Made by a program: the position numbers and the translations under genes. From assembly GCF_014647655.1 (NCBI RefSeq), contig NZ_BMPP01000017.1, forward strand, positions 38,249 through 102,248: a stretch of DNA of 64,000 bases, read 5' to 3'. This DNA comes from Deinococcus malanensis. Its GTDB lineage: Bacteria > Deinococcota > Deinococci > Deinococcales > Deinococcaceae. Under the pieces are notes generated by a model, which saw only the letters and a list, made by a program, of their open reading frames with translations, was not told where the DNA came from and searched no databases. This document shows positions 25,186 to 38,417 of this stretch, one piece after another; the stretch's first letter is position 1; the number at the start of each line of letters is the position of its first letter.

Positions 25186-26271
25186 TCAGGCGGCGGGGGC
25201 GCGCTGGTACAGTTCCACCAGCCGCTGAAGCAGACGCAGACCCGATCCCAGACTGCTGGCCTGGACCCACTCGTCGTGGCGGTGGGCGTTGCCTCCGCGG
25301 TAGACGCCCAGGGCCAGCGCCGGAATCCCGTGCGGGGCCGCCGCGTTGGCATCGGTGCTGCTGGAGGTGGTGCGCACATCCACGCGCAGTTCGCGCGCGG
25401 CCTGCCGGGCCAGCGGCAGCAGCGGCTCACTGTGCAGGTCACCTCCCGGCCGGTCACCGACGCGTTCGACTCGCACCGTCACGCCCACCTCGCGCGCCGC
25501 CATATGCAGCGCCGCCACGGCCCGGCTGTCGAGGTCCGCGAGCAGTTCGGGGTCCAGCGAGCGCAGGTCCAGCAGCAGCTCTGCACTCGCGGCAATGCTG
25601 TTCACGCTGGTGCCCCCTGACGCGACCCCCACATTCAGAGTGGTGCGCGGTGACAGGGGCAGCGGCAGGGCATACAGGGCAGCCACCGCGCGTCCCAGGG
25701 CATGCAGGGTGCTGGGGGCCTGGTCACCCCAGGAATGTCCCCCTGGACCCAGAAAGGAAGCCCGGTAACGCCGCACCGCCACGCCGCGCGTGACGGCCAC
25801 GCCCAGGTAGCCATCAACTGCCACGAAGGCCCCCAGTTCATTCCTGTGCTGGGCCAGAAGATGCTTGGCCCCACGCAGGTCACCCAGGCCCTCCTCGGCT
25901 ACGTTGGCCGCGACCCACAGGGGCCGGCGCAGGGTATGGGCCATGCCGCGGAAGTCCCGCAGGAACGCTGTGATGACGGCCAGGCTGGCGCTGTTGTCTC
26001 CTACTCCTGGCCCGACCAGGCGTCCTGCTTCCTCACGGACACGCACGTCGGTCCCGGCATCAAAGACGGTATCCAGGTGGGCCGCCAGCAGCAAGGCAGG
26101 CTGATCATGGATGGCCGGGGTGGAAATGCGCGTCAGCACGTTGCCCACCTCGTCCCGAGTGGTCCGGTAGCCCAGCTCTTCCCACAGGCTGGCCACCAGC
26201 TCGGCACGCTGGGCCTCCTGAAAAGTCGGAGCGGGCGTCTGCGCGATACGCACCAGATAGGAAAGCGGCAT
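25186..26271 (-). CDS. M20 family metallopeptidase
   Basis: 361 aa di-zinc amidohydrolase/exopeptidase. Metal and catalytic residues appear in family order: AAHLDTV (His, Asp), GPGVGDNSAS (bridging Asp), AEEGLGD (general-base Glu plus ligand Glu), VDGY (Asp) and GGNAHRHDEW (last His). A central dimerisation or lid domain (GPGGHSWGD…) is present. Substrates of the family range from dipeptides to N-acyl amino acids; this one cannot be assigned. Leaderless start at the ATG at 26271. Confidence 0.87.
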   Translation of the reverse strand: MPLSYLVRIAQTPAPTFQEAQRAELVASLWEELGYRTTRDEVGNVLTRISTPAIHDQPALLLAAHLDTVFDAGTDVRVREEAGRLVGPGVGDNSASLAVITAFLRDFRGMAHTLRRPLWVAANVAEEGLGDLRGAKHLLAQHRNELGAFVAVDGYLGVAVTRGVAVRRYRASFLGPGGHSWGDQAPSTLHALGRAVAALYALPLPLSPRTTLNVGVASGGTSVNSIAASAELLLDLRSLDPELLADLDSRAVAALHMAAREVGVTVRVERVGDRPGGDLHSEPLLPLARQAARELRVDVRTTSSSTDANAAAPHGIPALALGVYRGGNAHRHDEWVQASSLGSGLRLLQRLVELYQRAPAA

Positions 26272-26279
26272 TAGAGCGG

Positions 26280-26285
26280 ATTCTA
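26280..26285 (-). promoter_or_regulatory. -10 box of M20 peptidase
   Basis: TAGAAT, 8 nt, then the ATG at 26271. Confidence 0.45.
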
Positions 26286-26304
26286 GCCTTCAGCGGAGCA
26301 GCAC

Positions 26305-26331
26305 GAGAAACCCGGCCGCAGCGGGCCGGGG
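26305..26331 (-). terminator. Terminator of EF-hand protein gene
   Basis: Minus-strand stem CCCGGCC/GGCCGGG with a 6-nt loop, followed by TTTCTC; lies between the EF-hand gene end (26416) and the M20 promoter. Confidence 0.55.
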
Positions 26332-26415
26332 AATACAGAAAGTCTGATAAAGATCGGGCTCAGAGCTTATGGCACTCCACAGCGGCCTGTCCGGCCGCAA
26401 CACCTGCTTCTTCGC

Positions 26416-26844
26416 TCAGCGCCGCAGCATCCTGCTTCCGATAGCAGCTGCCAGCCCGACCAGACCAGCTTTCACCATCGGGTTACCCAGTGCGCCGCCC
26501 GACGAGAATGCCTCTTCCAGGGGGCTGCGGCCGTTCTGCATGGGGGCCTGGGCCGTGCGGGTGTAGGCGTCAACCAGGTCGTTATCATCGTCGTAGCGCA
26601 CGCTCTGAACAGGGTTGGAGGGGCTGCGCACAATCGCGTCGCCCATCTGCTGGCGCTGGTTCGGGTCCATGCCGCCCACGTACTCACGCAGAATCTGGTT
26701 GCGCTCGTCGGGGCTGGCATTCTGCATGTAGTCGTGAATGTAGGCCGCTGCTTCCTGCGGACTCACGCGGCCGTCACCGTTGGTGTCGCGGGGATCGTAG
26801 GCGTTGGCCATCTGCTGGTGTCGATCGTTCTGCTGGAAAAACAT
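26416..26844 (-). CDS. Single EF-hand protein
   Basis: 142 aa. DTNGDGRVSPQE (residues about 18-29) fits the 12-residue EF-hand calcium loop, with acidic or polar ligands at positions 1, 3, 5, 9 and 12. The rest is helical, Gln/Asn rich (MQNASPDERNQILREYVGGMDPNQRQQMGDAIV), and the C-terminus VKAGLVGLAAAIGSRMLRR could be a short membrane-associated helix. The ATG at 26844 follows CGGAGGT by 6 nt, which decides it over an upstream in-frame option. Function unknown; similar short proteins are common in Deinococcus. Confidence 0.7.
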   Translation of the reverse strand: MFFQQNDRHQQMANAYDPRDTNGDGRVSPQEAAAYIHDYMQNASPDERNQILREYVGGMDPNQRQQMGDAIVRSPSNPVQSVRYDDDNDLVDAYTRTAQAPMQNGRSPLEEAFSSGGALGNPMVKAGLVGLAAAIGSRMLRR

Positions 26845-27031
26845 GTGGAACCTCCGAAGAAGGAGAGACGTGGGGAGCCGTCCGGCCCCCGGGAATGCAG
26901 CAAGGTTCACGTTACCCGCACTGCTCTCAGAGCGGAGTGAAAGGTGGCTTCACCGGCATTCATCTGGCCTGCCCGTCCGCTTGATCATTCCTTTCGCAAG
27001 CTCAGAAACACTCAGGCCTGCGCCCCGGCGA

Positions 27032-27037
27032 TACAGT
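27032..27037 (+). promoter_or_regulatory. -10 box of CbiX-like gene
   Basis: TACAGT, 8 nt, then the ATG at 27046. Confidence 0.45.
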
Positions 27038-27045
27038 GCGCAGAT

Positions 27046-28455
<1,410 letters not shown>

Positions 28456-28510
28456 GCAGTATCCCACGAGCTGTCCACCTCGCCTGAACAGCGGCGGCCA
28501 ACGCCCTTCA

Positions 28511-28516
28511 TAAGCT
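28511..28516 (+). promoter_or_regulatory. Probable -10 box of the purine operon
   Basis: TAAGCT, 6 nt, then a G at 28523; would give a purC leader of about 208 nt. Confidence 0.4.
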
Positions 28517-28638
28517 GTTAAGGTGGAGTACGGCAGCTTGAGCCCGACTTTCGCTGCACGCCACCCAATCTTCCACCCGCGTCCTGTGAGACGCCCCGTT
28601 TCCCTTCACGGAAGCGGTAAGTCCGTCCGAGAGACGGC

Positions 28639-28653
28639 GATGGAGGCTCCATC
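28639..28653 (+). promoter_or_regulatory. Hairpin over the uORF ribosome-binding site
   Basis: GATGGA (28639-28644) pairs with TCCATC (28648-28653) around GGC. The stem-loop contains the GGAGG ribosome site of the small frame starting at 28654 and would hide it. Confidence 0.45.
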
Positions 28654-28734
28654 ATGCCCACCACAGCGACATTCGAGCGTCGCCCCGATTCTGCGCGGGG
28701 GACGCCATTTCTACATTCCGGGAGAATGCCATGA
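28654..28734 (+). CDS. Putative 26-codon leader peptide (uORF) of purC
   Basis: ATG at 28654, preceded 7 nt upstream by GGAGG, opens a 26-codon frame whose TGA (28732-28734) overlaps the purC ATG as ATGA. The product has no recognisable motif. The same coupling geometry is used throughout the operon. It may exist only for translational control; whether it is translated is unknown. Confidence 0.35.
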   Translation: MPTTATFERRPDSARGTPFLHSGRMP

Positions 28735-29444
28735 CCAGAGGCGAGATGAAGTACGAGGGCAAGGCCAAGCGCGTGTACGCCACCCCCCAGGCCGGCGAGT
28801 ACATCGTGGAGTACAAGGACGATGCCACGGCCTTCAACGGGGTGAAAAAAGCCCAGATCATGGGCAAGGGCGAGATCAACAACGCCATTACAGCCCACCT
28901 GTATCCGCTGCTGGAGGCCGCTGGCATTCCCACCCACTTTCTGGAAAAGCTGAGTGACCGTGAGCAGCGCGTGCGGGCCGTGACCATCGTGCCGGTCGAA
29001 ATCATCGTGCGCAACGTGGCTGCCGGCAGCTTCTCCAAACGCCTGGGCATCGAGGAAGGCACCCCGCTGCCGCGCCCGGTGGTCGAGTACTGCTACAAGA
29101 GTGACGCGCTGGGTGATCCCGTGATCAACACCGACACTGCCGTTGCCCTGGGCTGGGCCAGCGAGGCCGACCTGAAGCGCATCCGCGAACTGAGCCTGAA
29201 GGTCCGCGACTTCCTGGTGCCTTATTTCGAGGCACGAGGCGTGCGACTGGTTGATTTCAAGCTGGAGTTCGGCAAGTTGCCCAGCGGCGAGATCGTGCTG
29301 GCCGACGAGATCAGCCCCGACACCTGCCGCTTCTGGGACGCCCAGACGAACGAGAAGATGGACAAGGACCGCTTCCGCCGTGACCTCGGCGGCGTGGAAG
29401 ACGCCTACGCTGAGATGCTGCGCCGTGTGACCCAGAGCACGTAA
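28731..29444 (+). CDS. purC: Phosphoribosylaminoimidazole-succinocarboxamide synthase
   Basis: 237 aa SAICAR synthetase, step 8 of IMP synthesis (CAIR + Asp + ATP). Motifs seen: YEGKAKRVY (ATP loop), [34 protein letters not shown] and [13 protein letters not shown]. The ATG at 28731 follows GGGAG by 7 nt; an in-frame ATG five codons on is possible. First enzyme gene of the purine operon, 56 nt before purS. Confidence 0.95.
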   Translation: MTRGEMKYEGKAKRVYATPQAGEYIVEYKDDATAFNGVKKAQIMGKGEINNAITAHLYPLLEAAGIPTHFLEKLSDREQRVRAVTIVPVEIIVRNVAAGSFSKRLGIEEGTPLPRPVVEYCYKSDALGDPVINTDTAVALGWASEADLKRIRELSLKVRDFLVPYFEARGVRLVDFKLEFGKLPSGEIVLADEISPDTCRFWDAQTNEKMDKDRFRRDLGGVEDAYAEMLRRVTQST

Positions 29445-29500
29445 TTCACAGCGCCCAATCCGTTTCCCCTCTCCCTGATCCCTTCCTTCCGGAGTTGTCT

Positions 29501-29752
29501 ATGTCCCAGTACCACGCCAAAGTTTTTGTCACCCTCAAGCCGTCCATCCTTGACCCGCAGGGCCGTACCGTGGAACGCGCCCTGGCTCACCTGGAGCACG
29601 CCAATGTCAGCGGCGTGCGCGTGGGCAAGCTGATCGAGCTGACGCTACACGGCGACCGTGCCGAAGTCGAAGCGCAGCTTGAGAGCATCACCACCAACGT
29701 GTTGAGCAACCCGGTCATGGAAGACGCGCGCTGGGAGCTTGCCGAGGCATGA
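29501..29752 (+). CDS. purS: Phosphoribosylformylglycinamidine synthase subunit PurS
   Basis: 83 aa. V-x-V-T-L-K-P-S-I-L-D-P-Q-G-x-T-V-E-x-A-L near the start and VRVGKLIELTL are the PurS signatures. PurS bridges PurL and PurQ in the three-part FGAM synthase used by organisms with short PurL. The ATG at 29501 follows CCGGAG; its TGA overlaps the next start as ATGA. Confidence 0.94.
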   Translation: MSQYHAKVFVTLKPSILDPQGRTVERALAHLEHANVSGVRVGKLIELTLHGDRAEVEAQLESITTNVLSNPVMEDARWELAEA

Positions 29753-30120
29753 CCGCCCCAAAGACCGTCAACCTGAATGAGAAGTTCGGGCTGTTTACCG
29801 AACAGTGGTCGCCGAAGATCGTGGGCGAACTCAACGGTCAGCAGGTCAGGCTGGCCCGCTTTGGCGGCGAGTTCATCTGGCACAGCCATGAGCACGAGGA
29901 CGAACTGTTTCTCGTGGTGCGCGGCGTGATGCGCATGGAGCTGCGCGACCGCACCGAACTGGTCCGCGAAGGCGAATTTCTGATCGTGCCGCGCGGCGTG
30001 GAGCACAAGCCCGCCGCCGAGACCGAGGAAGCCTGGGTCATGATGCTCGAACCCGCCGGTACCGTGAACACCGGCCAGGTCCAGAGCGAGCGCACCGTGA
30101 CCGATCTGGAGAGACTGTGA
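29749..30120 (+). CDS. Cupin domain protein
   Basis: 123 aa single-domain cupin. Motif 1 is [18 protein letters not shown] (three His and one Glu metal ligands) and motif 2 [14 protein letters not shown]. The compact size fits small mannose-6-phosphate isomerase-like cupins. It overlaps purS by ATGA upstream and purQ by GTGA downstream, so it is translated with FGAM synthase subunits. No known role in purine synthesis; it may protect or trap an intermediate, which is inference only. Confidence 0.85.
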   Translation: MTAPKTVNLNEKFGLFTEQWSPKIVGELNGQQVRLARFGGEFIWHSHEHEDELFLVVRGVMRMELRDRTELVREGEFLIVPRGVEHKPAAETEEAWVMMLEPAGTVNTGQVQSERTVTDLERL

Positions 30121-30785
30121 AAACCGCTGTGATTCAATTTCCCGGCTCCAATTGTGACGCTGACGCCCTGCACGCTGCCCGGCTGCTGCTGGATAACGGT
30201 GCCGAGTTCGTGTGGCACACGGCCGGCGAACTGCCCGAGGGCACCGAACTCGTGTTCCTGCCAGGCGGTTTCAGTTACGGCGACCACCTGCGCAGCGGCG
30301 CGATTGCCGCCCGCAGCCCGATCATGGCGGCCGTCAAGGAGCACGCCGACCGGGGCGGTTTCGTGCTGGGCGTGTGCAACGGCTTTCAGGTCCTGACCGA
30401 GTCCGGCCTGCTGCCCGGCGCCCTGTCGCGCAACCGCGAGTTGCACTTCATGTGCAAGCCGGTGCACCTGCGCGTGGAGAACAACGCCACCGCCTTTACC
30501 GGTGCCTATGCCCAGGGGCAGGTCATCGAGGTGCCTATCGCCCACGGAGAGGGCAACTATTACGCCGACGCCGCCACCATTGCCGAGCTGGAGCAGCAGG
30601 GCCGCGTGGTCTTCCGCTATGCCGACAACCCCAACGGCAGCCTCAACGATATTGCCGGCATTGTCAGCGAGCGCGGCAACGTGCTGGGCATGATGCCCCA
30701 CCCTGAACGCGCCGTGGAACTGCTGCTGGGCAGCGAGGACGGCCGTGGGCTGTTCGAGAGCCTCAGGGCCGCGAGGGCACAATGA
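30117..30785 (+). CDS. purQ: FGAM synthase glutaminase subunit PurQ
   Basis: 222 aa class I glutamine amidotransferase. The nucleophile Cys is in [10 protein letters not shown], the oxyanion region in [11 protein letters not shown] and the catalytic His-Glu pair in MMPHPERA. It supplies ammonia to PurL. The GTG start overlaps the cupin stop and its own TGA overlaps the next ATG. Confidence 0.95.
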   Translation: MKTAVIQFPGSNCDADALHAARLLLDNGAEFVWHTAGELPEGTELVFLPGGFSYGDHLRSGAIAARSPIMAAVKEHADRGGFVLGVCNGFQVLTESGLLPGALSRNRELHFMCKPVHLRVENNATAFTGAYAQGQVIEVPIAHGEGNYYADAATIAELEQQGRVVFRYADNPNGSLNDIAGIVSERGNVLGMMPHPERAVELLLGSEDGRGLFESLRAARAQ

Positions 30786-31264
30786 ACGACCTTGCCGCCT
30801 TTCTTGCCGAGCAGTACTCCATCGAACTGGGCGCCTTCCGCGCAGCACTGGAGGCCATCCCCGAGCAGAGCTTTACCGTCGCGGCTGGCGCGCAGAGCGC
30901 AGCCTGGCAGGCCCTGCACATCGCCGACTGGCTGCGGCTGGGGGTCCTGGGTGACCGCTCACCCACGTATGGTTACCTGGGCTGGGAGGATCAGGCCTGG
31001 GCTCAGGCGCTGAATGTCAATCCGCCCCTGACCGAAGCTGCGGGTAGGGCGGCGGTGCTGGCCCGGCTGGATGAGGTCATAACGCAGGTTCACACTTTCC
31101 TGAGCACCCTGAGTCCGGCGGATCTGCAGGGCACGACCTTCTCGCCCAGCGCCCCGAACGGCGAGCGGCCCCGGCTTCAGGCCCTGGGCCTGCATGTGCG
31201 GCATGTCGCCTACCACCGCGGCCAGGTGGCGCTGCTTCGCCGGCAGTTCACGGCAGCTCAGTAG
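30782..31264 (+). CDS. DinB/YfiT-like protein A
   Basis: 160 aa four-helix DinB-like protein. [11 protein letters not shown] provides the first metal-ligand His and [13 protein letters not shown] the HxxxH pair; YGYLGWE is shared with the neighbouring paralogue. Such proteins are putative metal-dependent hydrolases or thiol transferases (bacillithiol-type in Firmicutes and Deinococcus). ATGA overlap with purQ, then 15 nt to the second copy. Confidence 0.8.
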   Translation: MNDLAAFLAEQYSIELGAFRAALEAIPEQSFTVAAGAQSAAWQALHIADWLRLGVLGDRSPTYGYLGWEDQAWAQALNVNPPLTEAAGRAAVLARLDEVITQVHTFLSTLSPADLQGTTFSPSAPNGERPRLQALGLHVRHVAYHRGQVALLRRQFTAAQ

Positions 31265-31279
31265 AGGCCCGGAACCACT

Positions 31280-31764
31280 ATGACGCCGCTTCAGTCCTTC
31301 CTGTCCACCGCGCTTGATGCCGAGTTCCGTGCGTTTGGCAACGCCCTGCATGCGGTGCCGGCCACCGTGTTCGGAAGGGCTGCGGCCTATGGTCACAGTG
31401 CGGCGTGGTACGCCCTGCACATCATGGACTGGACCCGCTGCGTGATTCAGCCTGGACTCGGCGGCGTCAACCCGGCGCTGACCTACGGCTATCTGGGCTT
31501 TGAGGAGGCGGACTGGGTCAGAAGGGTCACCGGGCCCACCCTGGCAGCTGAGGACGATACGAAAGATCAGATTCTGACCGCCTTGGATCAGGTGTTCACG
31601 CAAGCCCTGAAGGCGGTCTGCACCGCATCCGCAGAGCGCTTTACATCTGAAGCCCTCTGGGCCACCCTCAAACGTCCCCGGCCCGTGCTGGAAGGGCTGA
31701 CCTCCCACCTGCGACACACCGCGTACCACCGGGGGCAGATTGCCCCGCTTCTCAAGGAGTTTCA

Positions 31765-31768
<4 letters not shown>
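31280..31768 (+). CDS. DinB/YfiT-like protein B
   Basis: 162 aa. It is clearly paralogous to the preceding gene: AAWYALHIMDW, YGYLGFEE and RHTAYHRGQIA occupy matching places, with the three metal-binding His conserved. The tandem pair therefore arose by duplication within the operon. The stop overlaps the purL ATG. Its role beside FGAM synthase genes is not known. Confidence 0.8.
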
Positions 31769-35402
<3,634 letters not shown>

Positions 35403-35418
35403 GCTCTCCTGATTGCAG

Positions 35419-35450
35419 CGGCTCCGGTCATCCGGGGCCGTTGTTCTTTT
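35419..35450 (+). terminator. Purine operon terminator
   Basis: Imperfect stem CGGCTCCGG/CCGGGGCCG with a short loop, followed by TTGTTCTTTT. Confidence 0.75.
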
Positions 35451-35578
35451 ACAGGCATTCGTTTCTAAAGAAGGCCGAAGCACCCGCTAACGCTCCTGCA
35501 AGAAGCCGCCCCAATACTGGGCAGACGCCAGACCCTGTCATGCGGCACAAAGCTGATGCGGTGGCAAAGGAGCCAACC

Positions 35579-35800
35579 ATGAAAGCAAAAATGTCCGACC
35601 TGATGATCATCCTCGGCTACGCCTCCATTGCGTACAGCGCCTACCGTTACTTCACGAGCACCGATCCCGACGAGAAGCGTGATGCGCTGTTCGTGGGACA
35701 GTGGGCCCCCACCTTCTTCATCCTGAGCGTCGGGGCAGAGAACCGCGAGTTCCGCAACCAGAACACCCTGGCTATCGACGCCGACGCCGGCAAGCACTGA
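35579..35800 (+). CDS. Small hypothetical membrane-associated protein
   Basis: 73 aa, not recognised. A single hydrophobic stretch at about residues 8-25 (LMIILGYASIAYSAYRYF), then a polar linker and a second weakly hydrophobic stretch (WAPTFFILSVG). The ATG at 35579 is chosen because of an excellent AAAGGAG six bases upstream. It stands alone between the purF terminator and the YwbE-like gene. Confidence 0.6.
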   Translation: MKAKMSDLMIILGYASIAYSAYRYFTSTDPDEKRDALFVGQWAPTFFILSVGAENREFRNQNTLAIDADAGKH

Positions 35801-36016
35801 TCCGAATAACCGGGGGCAATAGCCTTCAACCTCACCGGTCCGGGAAGCGTCAGGGCACGTGAGTGACGGCGGCCGGTAGTGACGTTGACAGAGGTACAGC
35901 AAGCCCCTCACAGGCCGCCGCCGAACCAAGTTCCGCGGCGGCCTTCCTATGTCATCCGGAACCTGTACCGGCCGAGGCCCCTTGCCGGCGAGTAATCCAG
36001 GGGTCAAGCTGTCAGC

Positions 36017-36214
36017 ATGGCCCCCCTCCGTTCTCAAATTCAACCGGGCGTGACCGTGGACATCGTGCAGAAGCATGACCAGCCGACGGGCAGGCTCACG
36101 CGTGGGGTCGTGGCGCAGCTGCTGACCCGCTCACCCTCACATCCGCACGGCATCAAGGTGCGCCTCATCAGCGGGCAGGTGGGCCGGGTCCAGGCGGTTA
36201 TCACACCGGAATAA
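36017..36214 (+). CDS. YwbE family protein (DUF2196)
   Basis: 65 aa. VDIVQKHDQPTGRLTRGVVAQLLTRSPSHPHGIKVRL…GQVGRVQ is a near-textbook YwbE/DUF2196 sequence as I recall it: one small domain of about 65 residues, function unknown, sometimes suggested to bind nucleic acid. No clear Shine-Dalgarno or -10 was identified before the ATG. Confidence 0.8.
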   Translation: MAPLRSQIQPGVTVDIVQKHDQPTGRLTRGVVAQLLTRSPSHPHGIKVRLISGQVGRVQAVITPE

Positions 36215-36242
36215 CAGAGGCCGCTTTCATTGAGGGCCTCTG
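36215..36242 (+). terminator. Hairpin after YwbE-like gene
   Basis: CAGAGGCC (36215-36222) pairs with GGCCTCTG (36235-36242) directly after the stop codon; T content downstream is weak. Confidence 0.5.
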
Positions 36243-36330
36243 CCTGTGGTCGCACGAGAAACTGGACCTGATGTAGATGGGCGCCAGAGCCGCCTGAGTC
36301 CTCGACGAACCGGTTTGCGAGGCCCTGCTG

Positions 36331-37527
36331 TTACCTTGGCGTCCCCGGGACCGTGCCCGGCGCGAGGGTAACCTGCAGCGTCTGTGTCTGCCCAGCCCGG
36401 TTGATCGTCAGGGTGACGCGCTCGCCTGCCTGACGGGTAAAGAGGTATTCGCGCAGGTCGGCGGCAGACTCGATCGTCTGCCCGTTGATGGCTGTAATGA
36501 CGTCCCCACCCAGGAAGACAGGACCAACAGGTGTCTGAATACGCGTGGTGCCGCCGCTTACGCCCGCCTGCGCGGCGGGGCTGTTGGGCGTGACCTGTGA
36601 CACAAGCGCGCCCGTACGGGGCAGGTTGTACTGCGCCCGGGCCTGTTCGGTCAGGTCGAACGGTGCAAGGGCCACGCCAATGACCGGTCCGACGATGGTC
36701 TGTCCGGCCTGCAGGCGGGACAGGAGACCAGCGGCGATGTTGATGGGAATGGCAAAGCCCACGCCCGCACTCTGGCCCACGCCCGTGGCGGCACCTGCTG
36801 GGGACAGGATTGTGGTGTTGACGCCGATGACGCGCCCGGCAGAGTCAAGCAGTGGTCCGCCAGAGTTTCCCGGGTTGATGGCCGCGTCCGTCTGGATGGC
36901 GCTCTGGGCGATGCTGCGAACGCCGGTGGGGATGGTACGTTCGGTAGCCGACACAATGCCGGTCGTGGCGCTGAACTGCAGACCGAACGGAGCACCCAGG
37001 GCAATGGTGGTCTGACCGATGCGCAGACCGCTGCTGTTTCCCAGCGGGAGAGGCCGGATCAGGTTGGCCGGCACGCCCTGAACCTGTATAAGCGCAAGAT
37101 AATAGTCGGGCGCGGTGCCCACGACGCGTGCGGTGAAGGTCTGCCGGCTGTCGCGCAGGGTCACGGACAGCCGGGTGGCACCCTCCACCACGTGATAGTT
37201 CGTGAGCGCAAAGCCCTCCGCATTCACGAAAAACCCGCTGCCACTGGACTGGTTTCCCTGGCTGCGGGGGTCTGCGAACAGCGGGCTGGAGAACGTTCCC
37301 TGCGACTGGCGGGGCGTGGTCGCCTCGATGTACAGCACACTGCCCAGCGCGCGCTCAATGACATTCACGGTGGCCCGCTCGGCGGCGGGCAGGGCTGAGG
37401 GCGGCGCGGTCGGCGTGGAGGGTGCAGGTGTCGTGGGGGCTGGGTTGGTGGGGGCTGGGCTGGTCTGGGCGGCACAGAAGGGCGAGGCGAAGGCAAGCAG
37501 CACCGTCAGGACAAGGGCTTTGGGCAC
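36331..37527 (-). CDS. HtrA/DegP-like exported protease, triad Asp missing
   Basis: 398 aa. Signal peptide at residues 1-20, then a Pro/Thr/Ala-rich linker (about 22-48), a trypsin-like domain with His112 (TNYHVV) and Ser222 (PGNSGGPL), and one PDZ domain near 290-385. The catalytic Asp normally sits in a DLA(V/L) motif; here that position is Tyr143 (DYYLAL), with an Asp two residues earlier at 141. Activity is therefore uncertain. The GTG start follows AGGAGGT. HtrA proteins serve envelope protein quality control. Confidence 0.8.
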   Translation of the reverse strand: MPKALVLTVLLAFASPFCAAQTSPAPTNPAPTTPAPSTPTAPPSALPAAERATVNVIERALGSVLYIEATTPRQSQGTFSSPLFADPRSQGNQSSGSGFFVNAEGFALTNYHVVEGATRLSVTLRDSRQTFTARVVGTAPDYYLALIQVQGVPANLIRPLPLGNSSGLRIGQTTIALGAPFGLQFSATTGIVSATERTIPTGVRSIAQSAIQTDAAINPGNSGGPLLDSAGRVIGVNTTILSPAGAATGVGQSAGVGFAIPINIAAGLLSRLQAGQTIVGPVIGVALAPFDLTEQARAQYNLPRTGALVSQVTPNSPAAQAGVSGGTTRIQTPVGPVFLGGDVITAINGQTIESAADLREYLFTRQAGERVTLTINRAGQTQTLQVTLAPGTVPGTPR

Positions 37528-37712
37528 GGATAAGACCTCCTGGTGCCCTCCGGTGGCCGGGACACCGCCCGCATTCTGTTCAACGTTTATGTATCCCGGT
37601 CTTTGAAGACGCTGAAATCCGCTTAGGAAAGCTGGCCAGCGCTCTATTCGCTGCTGGTCGGTGGAGACCTGAGAAACGCAACCACGGGCGGGGGCGTTCA
37701 GTTGCCCGGGTC

Positions 37713-38417
37713 TTACGCCCAGGTGCGCAGGAGCGTGACGACCTCGGCCGGGGAGGCCACGCGATGTTGGGCCTCAGTCTGCCCTTCCCCGACCTTGATG
37801 GTTACCCCGCCGCGCTCCCGCAAGGCAGCGAAGGCTTCCTCATCTGTCACGTCATCTCCCAGGAACACCGGCAGGTGGTCCGGGAACCGGGCCGCCAGTT
37901 GCAGCGCCGCACGTCCCTTGCCATGCCCGGACGGCCGGAACTCCCGGACTTTCTTCCCTGCGATCACCTCCCACCCGGGTGGCGGGGTTATACGTGCCAG
38001 CGCAGCCTCCAGTGCAGGCTGCTCCGGTTCAGGAACTTCGCGGTAGTGCACGGCGAGCGTCCAGCCCTTCTCCTCCAGGCGCATGCCGGCGGCGTGCGGC
38101 AGCGCGGCCTTTATAACCTGCAGCGCCGCCGTGTCAGGCGGGTGCAGCGTCTCACCGGGCCATTCCATGCCGTGCAGACCGACCACCTGCAACTCCGGCA
38201 CGTTCAGGAACGCGGAGGCTTCTGCGCTCCGGCGGCCCGTCACGACTGCCGCGCGGTGGCGTCCTCCGGCAAGCAGGGCAGCCAGCGCTTCAGGCGCGCC
38301 CGGTTCCGGCACGGCCTCTTCCGGCCGGACCACGATGGGGGCCAGCGTACCGTCGTAGTCGCAGATCACCAGCAGCGGACGTTCGCGCAGCGCGAGCAGG
38401 GGGGCAGACAGATTCAC
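37713..38417 (-). CDS. otsB: Trehalose-6-phosphate phosphatase
   Basis: 234 aa HAD-superfamily phosphatase. Motif I CDYDGTLAPI holds the nucleophile Asp; VVTGRR is motif II; GHGKGRA gives the Lys; LGDDVTDEEAF is motif IV. It removes phosphate from trehalose 6-phosphate to give trehalose, a desiccation and osmotic protectant. GTG start overlaps the otsA stop as GTGA, so the pair is one operon. Confidence 0.92.
   Translation of the reverse strand: MNLSAPLLALRERPLLVICDYDGTLAPIVVRPEEAVPEPGAPEALAALLAGGRHRAAVVTGRRSAEASAFLNVPELQVVGLHGMEWPGETLHPPDTAALQVIKAALPHAAGMRLEEKGWTLAVHYREVPEPEQPALEAALARITPPPGWEVIAGKKVREFRPSGHGKGRAALQLAARFPDHLPVFLGDDVTDEEAFAALRERGGVTIKVGEGQTEAQHRVASPAEVVTLLRTWA

Noticed and set aside
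26944..27045. N-terminal extension of the CbiX-like protein
   Set aside because: Homology starts at the ATG at 27046, which also fits a leaderless promoter.
28523..28957. Leaderless 144-codon GTG frame at the purine promoter
   Set aside because: It runs through purC in another frame with no recognisable content; the TAAGCT box is better read as the operon promoter.
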